Assembly: GCF_019890725.1 (NCBI RefSeq)
Contig: NZ_JAINZZ010000023.1
Span: 1 to 64,000 of the forward strand
Direction: 5' to 3'
Length of the DNA stretch: 64,000 nt
DNA from: Actinacidiphila acidipaludis
GTDB taxonomy: Bacteria > Actinomycetota > Actinomycetes > Streptomycetales > Streptomycetaceae
Of this stretch, positions 24,047-30,432 are shown piece by piece (the stretch's first letter is position 1; the number at the start of each line of letters is the position of its first letter). The notes under the pieces are model-generated. The model was not told the origin of the DNA. It did not search any database and was given only the letters and a program-made list of their open reading frames with translations. Made by a program: the position numbers and the translations under genes.

Positions 24047-24408
24047 GCTGCGCCCCGCTCCGCCTCGATCTCCGCGATGCGCTCTGCCAGGTCGAGGTGT
24101 TCACGCACTCCCGGTAGCGCGCCGAGTAGAGCCGTTGCGGCCCGCACGCGGATCGCCGGCGACTTGTCTTTCAGTGCCTGATGCAGCGCGTCCACGGCGT
24201 CCCGGGCGGCGGCCCCGATGGCGTCGGTGATCTCGCTGAGGATCTCGCGGCGGGCGGCCTGAACATCGGCCTCAAAGGAGGGGTCTTCGCGCCACCTTCG
24301 AACGGTTCGCCCCGATACACCCACTTCCTCGCCAACCTTGTCGGTGGACAGTCCTCGGGCCAGCAGGGCGGCTGCCCGCGCTTTCTGGTCCAGGGCGGTA
24401 ACGGTCAT
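24043..24408 (-). CDS. HTH protein resembling a terminase small subunit
   Basis: A 121-aa protein. Residues ~12-45 form a helix-turn-helix (AALLARGLSTDKVGEEVGV, then SGRTVRRWREDPSF). The rest is helical with a HEAT-like stretch (HQALKDKSPAIRVRAATALL). This resembles small-terminase or regulator proteins of actinophages and integrative elements. No large terminase is present, so DNA binding with an unknown purpose is the safer reading. Confidence 0.65.
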   Translation of the reverse strand: MTVTALDQKARAAALLARGLSTDKVGEEVGVSGRTVRRWREDPSFEADVQAARREILSEITDAIGAAARDAVDALHQALKDKSPAIRVRAATALLGALPGVREHLDLAERIAEIEAERGAA

Positions 24409-24432
24409 CTTCGGTCACCCCTCTCGGGTGGG

Positions 24433-24615
24433 TCAGGCCCCGCTCGGCGCGGGGGTGGCGTTGCTGACGCCGAGGTTGAGCAGCTTGCGGGCGTGCCTCG
24501 CGGCGAGGCCGGCGGAGCGGGCCCGCTTCCGCCGCTCCCGGTCGGCCTTCTCGGCGGCTATCCGCTGGCGGGCCGCCTCGACCTTCGCGGCCACGACGTC
24601 GTTGACGTTCGTCAT
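24433..24615 (-). CDS. Small basic helical protein, 60 aa
   Basis: MTNVNDVVAAKVEAARQRI begins a peptide rich in Lys, Arg and Ala, mostly helical. The start overlaps the stop of the preceding gene (24612-24615), supporting translation. No family was recognised. Confidence 0.5.
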   Translation of the reverse strand: MTNVNDVVAAKVEAARQRIAAEKADRERRKRARSAGLAARHARKLLNLGVSNATPAPSGA

Positions 24616-24866
24616 GTCGCCTCACCCCCGGTGGCCGGGTCGTGAGACGGCAGGTAGACGACGTGGCGACGGTGCTCCTTGAACGACCCTTCGGTGTGCG
24701 CGAACGGCGGTGAGCCGGGGAGGGAGTCGACGAACGGCAGCAGAGTGGCCTCGCCGTCTGCGGTGGTCGCTACCTGCCAGGCGATGATCGGGTCAAGGTT
24801 GGTCTCGCCGTCCTCGTAGATCTCCTTGAGGTACCAGCCGGGCGCGGCGGGGATGACGTCGGGCAT
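24612..24866 (-). CDS. Small protein with APGW motif
   Basis: An 84-aa protein. The ATG at 24866 has AGAAGGAG upstream. An upstream frame start is rejected for lack of such a site. It reads MPDVIPAAPGWYLKEIYEDG then a beta-rich body. The neighbour at 24926 shares the opening A-A-P-G-W followed by an ED-G turn, so the two are probably diverged paralogues. Function is unknown. Confidence 0.6.
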   Translation of the reverse strand: MPDVIPAAPGWYLKEIYEDGETNLDPIIAWQVATTADGEATLLPFVDSLPGSPPFAHTEGSFKEHRRHVVYLPSHDPATGGEAT

Positions 24867-24925
24867 CGTGGGCTCCTTCTGGGATGCTGATCGGGTGCCG
24901 GGCCCGATATCCGCGGGCCCGGCTT

Positions 24926-25288
24926 TCACGCGGTGGGGTTGTCCTTCCGAGCCTGCTGCCGATTGCGGAACGCCTCACGGCGTCCCTGCTCCTCGGCGAC
25001 CTCTTGCTGCGAGGGTTCGTCCTCTCCCGGACCGATGACGCACCAGAAGGACGGCATGCTGCTGAAGGCCTCGACGTAGTCGTCCTCCATGCGCGCCGCG
25101 ACGACTCGCCGTGACCCGGTCGGGGTGCCGTCGTCGCTACCAGCGGAGGGGTACTCGATCTCTTCTTGGATGAGCCAGCCCGGCAGGGGAAGGACCTGCA
25201 TCGTGCCGTCCTCGGCGAGCACGACGTAGCGCCAGCCCGGTGCGGCCGGGCGGAAGTCGATCGTGTTGAACCTGTAGTCGCGTCCCAT
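24926..25288 (-). CDS. Small protein with APGW motif, adjacent to iterons
   Basis: A 120-aa protein with a GGAGA ribosome site before the ATG at 25288. The N-terminal half is beta-rich with P-A-A-P-G-W and L-A-E-D-G-T, like the product of the next gene. The C-terminal part is acidic and Gln-rich. Its upstream region is the iteron array, so it is the first gene after the putative origin. Function is unknown. Confidence 0.6.
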   Translation of the reverse strand: MGRDYRFNTIDFRPAAPGWRYVVLAEDGTMQVLPLPGWLIQEEIEYPSAGSDDGTPTGSRRVVAARMEDDYVEAFSSMPSFWCVIGPGEDEPSQQEVAEEQGRREAFRNRQQARKDNPTA

Positions 25289-25312
25289 GCGGTCTCCTAC
25301 ACGCAAATTTGA

Positions 25313-25550
25313 TTGATGTGATTGACGGGATTGGTTCTGACCTGCGGTGATGCGTTGACGTGATTGGTGACGGGATTGGAGGGAGCCTGACGTGGTTGAC
25401 GTTATTGGTTCTGACCTGCGGTTTTGGGGGAAACGTCGAGGTTGGCTCCAATCCCGGCAGTCGTCACCAATCGCGTCACCAATCACGTCACTGGCTGACG
25501 TTGAGAACCCGCAGGCCGCGGCCAATCCCGTCAATCCCGCAATCGCGTCA
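25313..25550. repeat. Iteron array, candidate replication origin
   Basis: About a dozen copies of a 12-13-bp unit with consensus TGACGnGATTGG occur here. Six are in forward orientation (25313-25408, for example TTGACGGGATTGG at 25322, TTGACGTGATTGG at 25355, GTGACGGGATTGG at 25367, TTGACGTTATTGG at 25396). Five or six are in reverse orientation (25448-25550, for example CCAATCGCGTCA at 25467, CCAATCACGTCA at 25479, CCAATCCCGTCA at 25522). The two halves face each other across GTTTTGGGGGAAAC (25421-25434). A 19-bp exact repeat ATTGGTTCTGACCTGCGGT is at 25330-25348 and 25404-25422. It lies directly downstream of the RepA-like helicase gene, as in iteron-type origins. Confidence 0.8.
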
Positions 25551-25574
25551 GCACGTGTACGCGCGCGCGAGGAG

Positions 25575-26822
25575 TCAGGCATCGGCGCTCCCGTCGACCC
25601 ACGCCTCGGGCAGGTACCAGTGAGCGGCCTTCTCCTTGCCGAAGCCCTGTTGACGGGACCTGATGCCGAGTTTCCGCTTGGCCCTGTCGATGGCTGACTC
25701 GCTGAACCCCGCGGCCCGTGCGTACTTCCTGATCTCCGGCAGTCGCTCGGAGCCGCCCAAGTCGGTGAGGAAGTCCTGCAGCCACGACTGCGCCTCACCG
25801 ACCGCTCCCCGCTCGTCGGGCTGCGTCTCGGCGCGCATGACGTCGCGAACGGACGTTGTGGATTCGTCGCCGAGGACGAATCGCGACACATAGGAGGGGC
25901 CTTCGTCGGTGTCGACGATCGCCGACTGAATTCCGTAAGAGAACGACGGCAGACCGAGCCGGCCGAGGTTGTTCTTCTCCAAGCTCATGACGAACTCGTC
26001 GTTGCCCTCGTCGTCTTCCTGCTTGGCGAAGGCGATGAGGCTGCGGATGAGCTGGCCGAAGGCGCCGGACCCGGCGACCCGGGTGAGTGGGTCGGCGGTC
26101 CCTGCCTTGGTGAAGTGGGCCAGGCCGAGGATGGTGAAGTGGTGCCGGTCTGCTGCCGCGACGAGCGGTTCGAGGGCGGAGCGGACCTCTGCGGCCCGGT
26201 AGTCGTTGATGGTGCTGTCGATCATCGAAAGCAGGGGGTCAGCGACCACCAGCGCCACGCTGTACTCCTCGACGGCCTTACCGAGCAATGAGATGTCCGT
26301 GGGCAGGGTCAGACGAGCGTGCAGGGCCTCGTCGTCTACGACGTCCACCCGGAACACGAGATCCATGTCGGCGCCAGCGGCGATCAGCCGGGGCGCGATG
26401 GTGTAGGACCACGAGTCCTCGGTGGCCGCGTACACCACTCCGCGGGGCTGCCCAAGGAGCTGACCAGGGAGCGTGCCCCGGGTGACCTGGGACGTGACCC
26501 AGACGGCGAACTGTGACTTCCCGAGACCCGGTCCACCTGCGGCGAGGGCAAGTGAGTTGAGCGGAATGCGGCCGTGCGAGGTCGGCGGCTGCCCGTCCGG
26601 GGTCGTGTCCCAGAGCCAGCGAACCGGCCGGATCTTGATCCGAGAGGCAGGAGTGAGCACCAGCTTGCGGCTCGGCCCCTCGGGACGGTCGTCCGCCGGC
26701 GCTTCCTGAGGTACTGGCCGTCGGAGAACTGCACCTTCGGGCCACTCCCCTAGGTCCGGCGCGACGCTAGGCAGCGCGACGAGCCCCCGCAGTGCGGGGT
26801 CCATGGGGCGAGGGCTGGTCAC
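25575..26822 (-). CDS. RepA-like AAA family ATPase (replicative helicase)
   Basis: A 415-aa RecA/DnaB-fold ATPase of the AAA_25/RSF1010 RepA type. The GTG at 26822 overlaps the preceding TGA and follows AGGAG. Walker A is G-G-P-G-L-G-K-S-Q (about residues 95-103), Walker B is V-A-L-V-V-A-D-P, and a conserved L-G-L-A-H-F-T-K follows. The C-terminal ~70 residues look like a winged helix (LPEIRKYARAAGFSESAID, AKRKLGIRSRQQG), a typical DNA-binding tail. A hexameric helicase next to an iteron array indicates autonomous theta-type replication of the excised circle. Canonical AICEs use RepSA, RepAM or a prim-pol instead. Confidence 0.85.
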   Translation of the reverse strand: MTSPRPMDPALRGLVALPSVAPDLGEWPEGAVLRRPVPQEAPADDRPEGPSRKLVLTPASRIKIRPVRWLWDTTPDGQPPTSHGRIPLNSLALAAGGPGLGKSQFAVWVTSQVTRGTLPGQLLGQPRGVVYAATEDSWSYTIAPRLIAAGADMDLVFRVDVVDDEALHARLTLPTDISLLGKAVEEYSVALVVADPLLSMIDSTINDYRAAEVRSALEPLVAAADRHHFTILGLAHFTKAGTADPLTRVAGSGAFGQLIRSLIAFAKQEDDEGNDEFVMSLEKNNLGRLGLPSFSYGIQSAIVDTDEGPSYVSRFVLGDESTTSVRDVMRAETQPDERGAVGEAQSWLQDFLTDLGGSERLPEIRKYARAAGFSESAIDRAKRKLGIRSRQQGFGKEKAAHWYLPEAWVDGSADA

Positions 26823-27280
26823 GCGGCTGTCTCCTGGGGGGCGCTGTTCAGGTCGGTCTGCTGGCCGTTGACGAGGCAGCGGCGCCAGCCGGGTCGGCCG
26901 GGGACGGCAACTGGCGGCCAGCCGTTGGAGGCCCGCACTGGAATGGCCTCGCACTTGCTGGCGGCGTTGCGGAGCTCGCGTTGTGTGCGCATGCCCCGCA
27001 GGTGGCGGGCGAGTTTGACGGCTTCGGCGTCCGCGTCGCGGGTGACTTCCTGCCACCACGCCACGGGGTCGTACTCGCCGAGCTCGTCGAGCCACCGCTG
27101 TTCGATGTGGTGGCGCCGCCACTGCTCGGCAGCCACGAGGATCGCTGCGGCACGCTTGGGGTCGTCGGCTGTGAGCTGCAGCCATGCCCGGCTGCCGTAC
27201 CGCGGCAGATCGCCGAGATCGAGGTCGGTGATCTGAGCAGAGGCCCAGAGGGCTACGGGGTCGGTGTGCTCGAACGGCAT
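26819..27280 (-). CDS. DUF2742 family protein
   Basis: A 153-aa protein that looks like DUF2742, known from mycobacterial phiRv1/phiRv2 and many actinomycete elements: V-A-L-W-A-S-A-Q-I near residue 10, then a Trp-rich centre (EQWRRHHIEQRWLDELGEYD, WWQEVTRDADAE). The start overlaps the preceding TAA (TAATG) with GGGAGGGG upstream, and the stop overlaps the helicase start. It is probably an accessory replication protein by context. No biochemical role is established. Confidence 0.75.
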   Translation of the reverse strand: MPFEHTDPVALWASAQITDLDLGDLPRYGSRAWLQLTADDPKRAAAILVAAEQWRRHHIEQRWLDELGEYDPVAWWQEVTRDADAEAVKLARHLRGMRTQRELRNAASKCEAIPVRASNGWPPVAVPGRPGWRRCLVNGQQTDLNSAPQETAA

Positions 27281-27726
27281 TAGGCACCCCTCCCGTAGTC
27301 GGCGAGGCTCTTGACGATCTGCGCGGCGCGGGCCTGCGCTGCGGCCGACCGGCGTCGGCGCAGGATGAGGCGCGCACAGGCCGCCAAGGAGACGGCGTCT
27401 TCGGCTCCGCCGCTTAGTACCTCCCGCATATGGCCGTCGAGTGCTTTGCCGATGTCGTCGGCCAGACGCTGCAGTTGGTCGTCTGTCAGGCCGTGCAGGT
27501 TGTCCATTGCCGCGTCGAGGGTGCTGGGCGCTACGCTGGTCACGGCGTGCTGGTCACTGTCGTTTGTGGAGGCCCCCGGGGTGCTGACCCGGGGGTTTTC
27601 GTTTGTGGTCACGGATGCTTCCGTTCGCGAAGTGCGAAGGCTGCGGGCGCCGTTGGAACGGCCCTTCGCGGTCAGGTAGCGGGCGCAGCACCGGCGGTGC
27701 TGGATCTTGTGCAGAGGCGGCGTCAC
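27280..27726 (-). CDS. Hypothetical protein between excisionase and DUF2742
   Basis: A 148-aa protein from a GTG at 27726. An internal GTG at 27612 with GGAAG upstream is an equally plausible start and would remove a basic N-terminus. The C-terminal 75 residues are helical (TLDAAMDNLHGLTDDQLQRL, SLAACARLILRRRRSAAAQA). The gene starts 14 bp after the excisionase stop. No family was recognised. Confidence 0.6.
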   Translation of the reverse strand: MTPPLHKIQHRRCCARYLTAKGRSNGARSLRTSRTEASVTTNENPRVSTPGASTNDSDQHAVTSVAPSTLDAAMDNLHGLTDDQLQRLADDIGKALDGHMREVLSGGAEDAVSLAACARLILRRRRSAAAQARAAQIVKSLADYGRGA

Positions 27727-27740
27727 GGAACCGCCTGGTG

Positions 27741-27965
27741 TCAGGCAGTGGCGGACAGGTCCGCGGGGGGCGTCGCGCCTGCGGTTCCGTTCTGCTCGGC
27801 TTCGAGGCGCCGCACGAACTCGTGCAGGGCTTCAGCCGGCACCCGCCGGGAGTGGCCGATCTTGACGCTGCGCAGTTCGCGGGTCGCGATCAGGTTCCGG
27901 GTGGCGGAGATGCTCAAGCCGAGTTGCTCGGCCGCTTCACGGACGGGGTAGAGGATGCGAGTCAT
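27741..27965 (-). CDS. xis: Excisionase-family HTH protein
   Basis: A 74-aa protein with an AGGAG site 6 nt before the ATG at 27965. Residues 5-60 form the MerR-like excisionase fold: YPVREAAEQLGLSISATRNL, then E-L-R-S-V-K-I-G-H-S-R-R-V-P-A-E-A-L-H-E-F. It should direct the integrase toward excision and may also regulate. It is the first gene of the leftward operon leading into the helicase, so excision and replication are co-expressed. It is divergent from the regulator-integrase pair across the operator region. Confidence 0.85.
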   Translation of the reverse strand: MTRILYPVREAAEQLGLSISATRNLIATRELRSVKIGHSRRVPAEALHEFVRRLEAEQNGTAGATPPADLSATA

Positions 27966-27997
27966 TCGGGCTCCTGAGTAGGTGGCGGCGAGTACGC

Positions 27998-28092
27998 GTA
28001 GCCGCTTGCTCACACAGCACCATAGAGCGCCATGGCGCATCGATCAAGTATGTGGAGTCACTTACTCACGTGCGTGGTGCCACTTGCTCACG
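27998..28092. promoter_or_regulatory. Operator region between excisionase and regulator
   Basis: Two tandem copies of an 18-19-bp unit, GTGGAGTCACTTACTCACG (28052-28070) and GTGGTGCCACTTGCTCACG (28074-28092), start 22 bp apart, two helical turns. A weaker copy (GCCGCTTGCTCACAC) lies at 28001-28015 and a perfect palindrome GCGCCATGGCGC at 28027-28038. The same unit occurs at 4649-4723. The second copy ends 15 bp before the ATG of the downstream regulator gene, suggesting autoregulation. Confidence 0.7.
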
Positions 28093-28107
28093 CAGTGGCG
28101 CGCTGAC

Positions 28108-28800
28108 ATGCTCGATCGCATGGCATGGGATATCGACCGCTGGGACATCGAGGTACGGCCCTGGGGCTGGCTGCGCTTGCGTGAGCAGACCGGCGACGGA
28201 CCGTCCGTGTACCTCCACTACCAGCTCACCGGCTCGCCCGGGAAAGAACGGCTTGACCTCCAGTCAGCCGTCATGCAGGCAGGCGAGTCCGAGGCGCTGA
28301 GCGGCAGGATCTGGCGCAGGATCCCGCTCAGCCAGATCGAGGAGGCCCTAACACAACTTCTCGTGCAGCTCCCCTTCAGCGCCCCCACCGAGGCCATCGC
28401 GCGCCGCGCCGGCGAGGCCCGCAGAAGCTTCCTCGAAGGCTCAGACCTCATGGAGATCGAGGCGCCCACTCTCGACGTCCTGGACGCCTACTTCGAGAGC
28501 ACTGAGGACGTCGCGACGGTCTTCTTCAACCCTGTCGATGGCTCGACTCTCCACACCATGGAAGGGGATGGCCTGCCTGCGGGCCGTATCCCTGCCATCA
28601 AGCCGCCTGCTGGGCGCATCACTCCCGAGTTCCTTGAGGATCTCGCGGAGGCGTACCGGTACTTCACTGGGGCGAACAAGTCTCCGGCCCCGGCTATCGC
28701 CGAGGTCGCCGACGTGCCCGTTCGGACAGTCCACCGATGGATCTACGAAGCCCGTAAGCGCGGCGTCTTGCCGCCTGCACGAACTGGGAGGGCAGGATGA
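28108..28800 (+). CDS. Putative HTH regulator of the element
   Basis: A 230-aa protein. The ATG at 28108 lies just after the operator repeats. There is no strong ribosome site, and ATG 28120 is an alternative. The N-terminal ~180 residues have no recognised domain (WDIDRWDIEVRPWGWLRLRE, PLSQIEEALTQLLVQLPFS). The C-terminal ~60 residues form a helix-turn-helix (FLEDLAEAYRYFTGANKSP, AIAEVADVPVRTVHRWIYEA, RKRGVLPP). Families of this layout often sit between xis and int in Streptomyces elements. It overlaps the integrase start (ATGA). I infer that it binds the repeats next to it and at 4.65 kb. Confidence 0.7.
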   Translation: MLDRMAWDIDRWDIEVRPWGWLRLREQTGDGPSVYLHYQLTGSPGKERLDLQSAVMQAGESEALSGRIWRRIPLSQIEEALTQLLVQLPFSAPTEAIARRAGEARRSFLEGSDLMEIEAPTLDVLDAYFESTEDVATVFFNPVDGSTLHTMEGDGLPAGRIPAIKPPAGRITPEFLEDLAEAYRYFTGANKSPAPAIAEVADVPVRTVHRWIYEARKRGVLPPARTGRAG

Positions 28801-30113
28801 CCGGTCGCCGAGCGAACGGAGAGTCCTCGGTCTACTTCTCGGAGTCTGATGGCAAGTGGCACGGCTGGGTCACGGTGGGCACCAGGCCTGACGGCCGGCC
28901 GGACCGCCGTCATCGGATGGGTGCCGACGAGGCTAAGGTCCGGGCAGCCGTGCGGGACCTGGAGAAGCAGCGCGACTCGGGGAAGGTCCGCAAGCCTGGC
29001 CGGCCGCCGACTATGGCGCAGTGGATGGGGACCTTCCTGAACACCGTGTGCGCCCGCAAGGTCGAGGACGGCACCATGGCGCCTCGCAGCCTGGACGACT
29101 ACCGCAGCAAAAACGCGCTGTATATCGAACCGGGCATCGGAAAGCACCGGATCGACCGTCTGACCCCGGATCACTTGGATGCGCTGTACCTGGCCCTTCT
29201 GCGCCGTGGGCTCGCATCCTCGACGGTCCTGAAGGTGCACCGGATCGTCAGCCGCGCCCTGAAGGTCGCCATGCAGCGCGAGATCATCACGCGCAACGTC
29301 GCGACCCTCTTGGACGCACCCGCTCCGGCTGAGACAGAGATCGAACCCTTGACCCGCGATGAAGCCCGCGCCGCTCTGGAGGTCGCGGGCAAGCGTCGCA
29401 ACGGCGTGCGGTGGTCGGTGGGTTCCGCTCTCGGCCTACGGCAGGGCGAGGCTCTCGGCCTGCGCTGGTCGTACCTCGACCTTGAGACCGGCATGGCGCG
29501 GGTGCACTGGCAGCTGCAGCGACTCAACTGGCAGCACGGCTGCGAGGATCCGCACGCCTGTGGCGAGAAGCACCACCACAAGGGCTGCAAGGCGAACTGC
29601 AAGGCGCACACGAAGTACAAGCGAGGTTGTCCGCCGGCGTGCGCGAGGAACTGCACCAAGCATGCGAAGGCGTGCCCGGAGCGTCGCGGTGGTGGCCTGG
29701 TCTTCCGTGTACCCAAGGGCAAGAACAAGCGGATCGTCCCTGTCCCGCCGCCGCTGGTGTCGGCCCTGCGGGCTCACCGGGTGGCGCAGAAGCGGGAGCG
29801 CCTGGCGGCCGGCGAACTGTGGGAGGAGAACGACCTGGTGTTCTGCCAGGCCAACGGCCGCCCGATCGACCCTCGCCGCGACTGGGACGACCTCCAGGAG
29901 ATTCTCCAGGAGGCGGGCATCGCAGCCCGCGGTACGCACGCCCAGGGCCGCCACACAGCCGGCACGCTGCTGACGGAGAACGGCGTCGGCCTCCGCGTGG
30001 TGATGGAGATCCTCGGCCACTCACAGCCGCGCGTGGCCCAGCGATACACCCATGTGAGTTCGCCTCTGGCCGAGGATGCAGCAGCCAAGATGGGCACGTC
30101 ACTGTGGGGCTAA
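28797..30113 (+). CDS. int: Tyrosine integrase with Cys/His-rich insertion
   Basis: A 438-aa site-specific recombinase for the tRNA-Thr site. It has an AP2-like arm-binding N-terminus (about 8-60), a core-binding domain (about 73-175) and a catalytic domain. Arg 215 (GLRQGEALGLRW), His 381/Arg 385 (THAQGRHTAG), His 408 (ILGHSQ) and Tyr 417 (QRYTHV) give the full active site. Between the first Arg and the next box (about 247-296) there is an insertion with eight Cys (249, 255, 264, 268, 278, 282, 286, 293) and at least six His, likely to bind zinc. The start overlaps the regulator stop, and a hairpin and the tRNA follow. Confidence 0.95.
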   Translation: MTGRRANGESSVYFSESDGKWHGWVTVGTRPDGRPDRRHRMGADEAKVRAAVRDLEKQRDSGKVRKPGRPPTMAQWMGTFLNTVCARKVEDGTMAPRSLDDYRSKNALYIEPGIGKHRIDRLTPDHLDALYLALLRRGLASSTVLKVHRIVSRALKVAMQREIITRNVATLLDAPAPAETEIEPLTRDEARAALEVAGKRRNGVRWSVGSALGLRQGEALGLRWSYLDLETGMARVHWQLQRLNWQHGCEDPHACGEKHHHKGCKANCKAHTKYKRGCPPACARNCTKHAKACPERRGGGLVFRVPKGKNKRIVPVPPPLVSALRAHRVAQKRERLAAGELWEENDLVFCQANGRPIDPRRDWDDLQEILQEAGIAARGTHAQGRHTAGTLLTENGVGLRVVMEILGHSQPRVAQRYTHVSSPLAEDAAAKMGTSLWG

Positions 30114-30145
30114 CTGCAACTGGCATTGCCACTGGAGATCAAAAA

Positions 30146-30177
30146 GACCTGCACGCTCCGGGAAGAACGTGCAGGTC
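30146..30177 (+). terminator. Integrase terminator hairpin
   Basis: A 10-bp perfect stem, GACCTGCACG (30146-30155) with CGTGCAGGTC (30168-30177), has a 12-nt loop and is preceded by an AAAAA run. It sits between the integrase and attR and could stop transcription from both directions (integrase and tRNA). Confidence 0.8.
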
Positions 30178-30180
30178 AGA

Positions 30181-30228
30181 GGTGGAGCCGCCTTCGGGAT
30201 TCGAACCCGAGACCTACGCATTACGAGT
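30181..30228. repeat. attR, 48-bp direct repeat within tRNA-Thr
   Basis: Identical to 4460-4507. It covers the tRNA-Thr 3' half. The rest of the tRNA (5' half) lies to the right, so this copy restores a complete tRNA gene after integration. Confidence 0.95.
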
Positions 30229-30259
30229 GCGTTGCTCTGGCCAACTGAGCTAAGGCGGC
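30183..30259 (-). tRNA. tRNA-Thr (anticodon CGU)
   Basis: On the minus strand the 77-nt gene starts GCCGCCTTAGCTC and ends with AGGCGGC, discriminator T and an encoded CCA (30183-30185). The acceptor stem is a perfect 7 bp. The anticodon stem ACGCA/TGCGT closes a CTCGTAA loop with anticodon CGT, reading ACG (Thr). The T arm is CTCGGG-TTCGAAT-CCCGA. It is the integration target of the element. Confidence 0.97.
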
Positions 30260-30432
30260 TTGCTGGAGACTGCGATCACCAAGGGTGGCAGCAGCAGCGG
30301 GGAAAAGTCTACAGGGTTCCGGAGGGTGCTCCGACCAGGGTCCCGATCATGAGGTCCCGCTGGTCAGAGGCACCCCCTCGGACGGCCCGGATGCGTGCGG
30401 GGCCCGGCCCGCCCGGCACCCGCGGCAGCCCC

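Larger units (their letters stand above)
4460..30228. mobile_element. 25.8-kb AICE-like integrative element in tRNA-Thr
   Basis: The boundaries are a perfect 48-bp direct repeat (4460-4507 and 30181-30228) equal to the 3' part of tRNA-Thr(CGU), from the anticodon loop to beyond CCA. The tRNA is intact on the right. Inside are an integrase next to the right repeat, an excisionase, a RepA-like helicase with an iteron array, and an FtsK/TraB-type DNA translocase, the set expected of actinomycete integrative and conjugative elements. It also carries a DUF5753/DUF397 pair, a second tyrosine recombinase and an orphan phage tape-measure gene. No capsid, portal or large terminase gene is present, so it is not a complete prophage. 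Modules are transfer (4.8-12.1 kb), cargo (12.3-22.8 kb), and replication/excision/integration (22.9-30.1 kb). Confidence 0.93.

Noticed and set aside
24043..24408. Genuine terminase small subunit
   Set aside because: HTH resemblance only; no large subunit in the element, so packaging is unlikely.
4460..30228. Complete prophage
   Set aside because: Only the tape-measure protein is phage-structural; no portal, capsid, large terminase, tail tube, holin or lysin was found, while transfer and replication genes are present.
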